NCBI GenBank assembly: GCA_030619215.1
Contig: JAUXBV010000275.1
Location: 1 to 5,572, forward strand
Reading direction: 5' to 3'
DNA length: 5,572 bases
Origin: Fibrobacterota bacterium
GTDB lineage: Bacteria; Fibrobacterota; Chitinivibrionia; Chitinivibrionales; JANQEN01
Below, in pieces: positions 4,840-5,572 of the stretch. How positions within the stretch are numbered: position 1 is the stretch's first letter; each line of letters starts with the position of its first letter. Made by a program: the position numbers and the translations under genes. The notes under the pieces were generated by a model, which was given only the letters and a program-made list of their open reading frames with translations, ran no database searches and was not told the origin of the DNA.

Positions 4840-5572
4840 ATGGGAAATACAGCAGGACTTAATTTCAGGGTCTGGGGTAATAGTTCATCATCAAAATCGA
4901 CGTCCAAATCACCGGTTTCAGAAGCTCCGATGAGTACTACACCGGCGCCGGCTGATTCAACAACAAAAAGGTTAGATATAAGAAACATCACTTTCTCAAA
5001 CGGTAAATTCATTACACCTGCAAATGGTGTGAAAACTGGCGATACGATTGAAGCACAGGCAGACTGTAAACCCGTATTAACAAATTGCAGTACGAAAGTA
5101 CCGTTCTCACTTTTTTCAGAATATGATGAAAAAGTCTACAAACATGGTTATCAGGTAGAAGGAATGGTAAATGAGAAACATGCTAAAGCTAAAATGGAAT
5201 TAAAAAAGGACCCCAATTACGAAAAAGATGGTGGCAAAAAAGGGGCAGTAAAGTACTTTTTTAAAGTCCGGCATAATAAAAACGAGATTCATGAAAGTGA
5301 AAAACTGGAAATACAATCGAATAAAGTTGTAAAGAAAGGTGATAAAGGTAAGATTGTAGAAGAGATTAATATCCGTTTATCCGGTTTCGGTGGAGGTGTT
5401 CCTTCTGACACTTTTGACGATGTGACAGAAACAAAGGTGAAGAATTTTCAAGAGTTGTATATGAAAAAGAAAGAGCCTTCTGGTAAGGTGGATGAGGAGA
5501 CTGCAAAGGCTATTGATGAGTTTGGGGAGAAGACCATATTTGAATCTCATGAGTTTGGACAATTGAAATGCA
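4840..5572 (+). CDS. Peptidoglycan-binding module protein without signal peptide, 3'-truncated; possible cell-wall hydrolase
   Basis: The frame is open for 244 codons and runs off the right edge. It starts MGNTAGLNFRVWGN, with no signal peptide or membrane helix, followed by a Ser/Thr/Pro linker (about 15-43). Residues 45-165 look like a beta-rich Ig-like module (RLDIRNITFSNG, VKTGDTIEAQADC, VKYFFKVRHNKNEI). Residues 173-228 match the pattern of a helical peptidoglycan-binding module: EEINIRLSGFGGGVPSDTF, then VTETKVKNFQELYMKK and SGKVDEETAKAIDEF. The last residues, FESHEFGQLKC, resemble the entry to an M15-type peptidase domain, which would lie beyond the window (inference from memory of this module order). 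The start is the first ATG after an in-frame TGA at 4819-4821. Composition is AT- and Lys-rich, unlike the first gene. The missing Sec signal plus a wall-binding module fits delivery by a contractile injection system, or a cytoplasmic lysis-type enzyme; neither is shown here. Confidence 0.85.
   Translation, partial: MGNTAGLNFRVWGNSSSSKSTSKSPVSEAPMSTTPAPADSTTKRLDIRNITFSNGKFITPANGVKTGDTIEAQADCKPVLTNCSTKVPFSLFSEYDEKVYKHGYQVEGMVNEKHAKAKMELKKDPNYEKDGGKKGAVKYFFKVRHNKNEIHESEKLEIQSNKVVKKGDKGKIVEEINIRLSGFGGGVPSDTFDDVTETKVKNFQELYMKKKEPSGKVDEETAKAIDEFGEKTIFESHEFGQLKC
5356..5523 (+). other. Peptidoglycan-binding-like domain (coding)
   Basis: Residues 173-228 of the third protein carry the family landmarks: an opening helix with I-x-I-R-L-x-G-F, a G-G-x-V-P-S/T-D loop, a central helix with V-K-x-F-Q, a G-K-V-D turn, and a last helix ending A-I-D-E-F. 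In the wider PG_binding_1 family the same positions read as 'L...GF' then 'FQ..' then 'G.vd..T...L'. Binding to peptidoglycan is inferred from the fold pattern and not from specific contact residues. Confidence 0.6.

Noticed and set aside
4446..5012. 188-codon open frame on the - strand across the end of the lipoprotein gene and the start of the third gene
   Set aside because: It is antisense to two well-supported genes, and part of it is merely the translated ATAATTG repeat (reads as QLSIINYQL). It has no domain pattern.
5202..5208. In-phase A-AAA-AAG slippery heptamer in the third gene (dnaX-like frameshift site)
   Set aside because: The phase is right, but the gene is very Lys-rich, so such heptamers arise by chance. 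No downstream hairpin is obvious, and the -1 frame ends after about 20 codons inside a domain.
5236..5245. AAAAAAGGGG run as a frameshift site
   Set aside because: The codons are GGC AAA AAA GGG, which is the wrong phase for -1 slippage, and the frame stays open and coherent through the run.

Overview
The window holds two complete genes and one 3'-truncated gene, all on the + strand and closely spaced (31 bp, then 51 bp). All three products look like envelope or exported proteins. No tRNA, rRNA, CRISPR array, transposase or phage structural gene is visible. The source looks like a Gram-negative bacterium with an outer membrane: there is a large putative lipoprotein made of tandem Ig/PKD-like repeats, a signal-peptide protein with a beta-helix-like domain and a C-terminal transmembrane hairpin, and a peptidoglycan-binding module. 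The protein style (Thr/Asp/Ser-rich repeats, 'PAGKTMTIPAGS'-type beta-helix opening, relaxed lipobox, weak ribosome binding sites) is reminiscent of Fibrobacterota/Chitinivibrionia, other FCB-group bacteria or related lineages. This is an impression, not a demonstrated assignment.

Layout. 1-52: possible last codons of an upstream gene, weakly supported. 53-161: AT-rich leader with no convincing gene or terminator. 162-932: 256-residue protein with a signal peptide, a small right-handed beta-helix-like domain (about residues 36-165) and two C-terminal hydrophobic helices. 964-4788: 1274-residue putative lipoprotein with an N-terminal non-repeat region, ten PKD/Ig-like repeats (about residues 221-1164) and a terminal fibronectin-III-like domain. 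4789-4839: short spacer with a fourfold 7-bp tandem repeat. 4840-end: first 244 codons of a protein without a signal peptide, with a Ser/Thr/Pro linker, an Ig-like module, a peptidoglycan-binding-like helical module, and then what may be the start of a catalytic domain cut by the window edge.

Working together (inference): the first two genes are probably co-transcribed and may supply an inner-membrane-anchored periplasmic protein and a long surface or periplasmic stalk. The third gene has a different base composition and no Sec signal. Its module order resembles, from memory, cell-wall-hydrolase proteins linked to contractile injection systems, so it may be a separate unit that happens to lie downstream. 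No characterised system can be named from this window. The best candidates for something new are the domain pairing in the first gene and the unfinished third gene.
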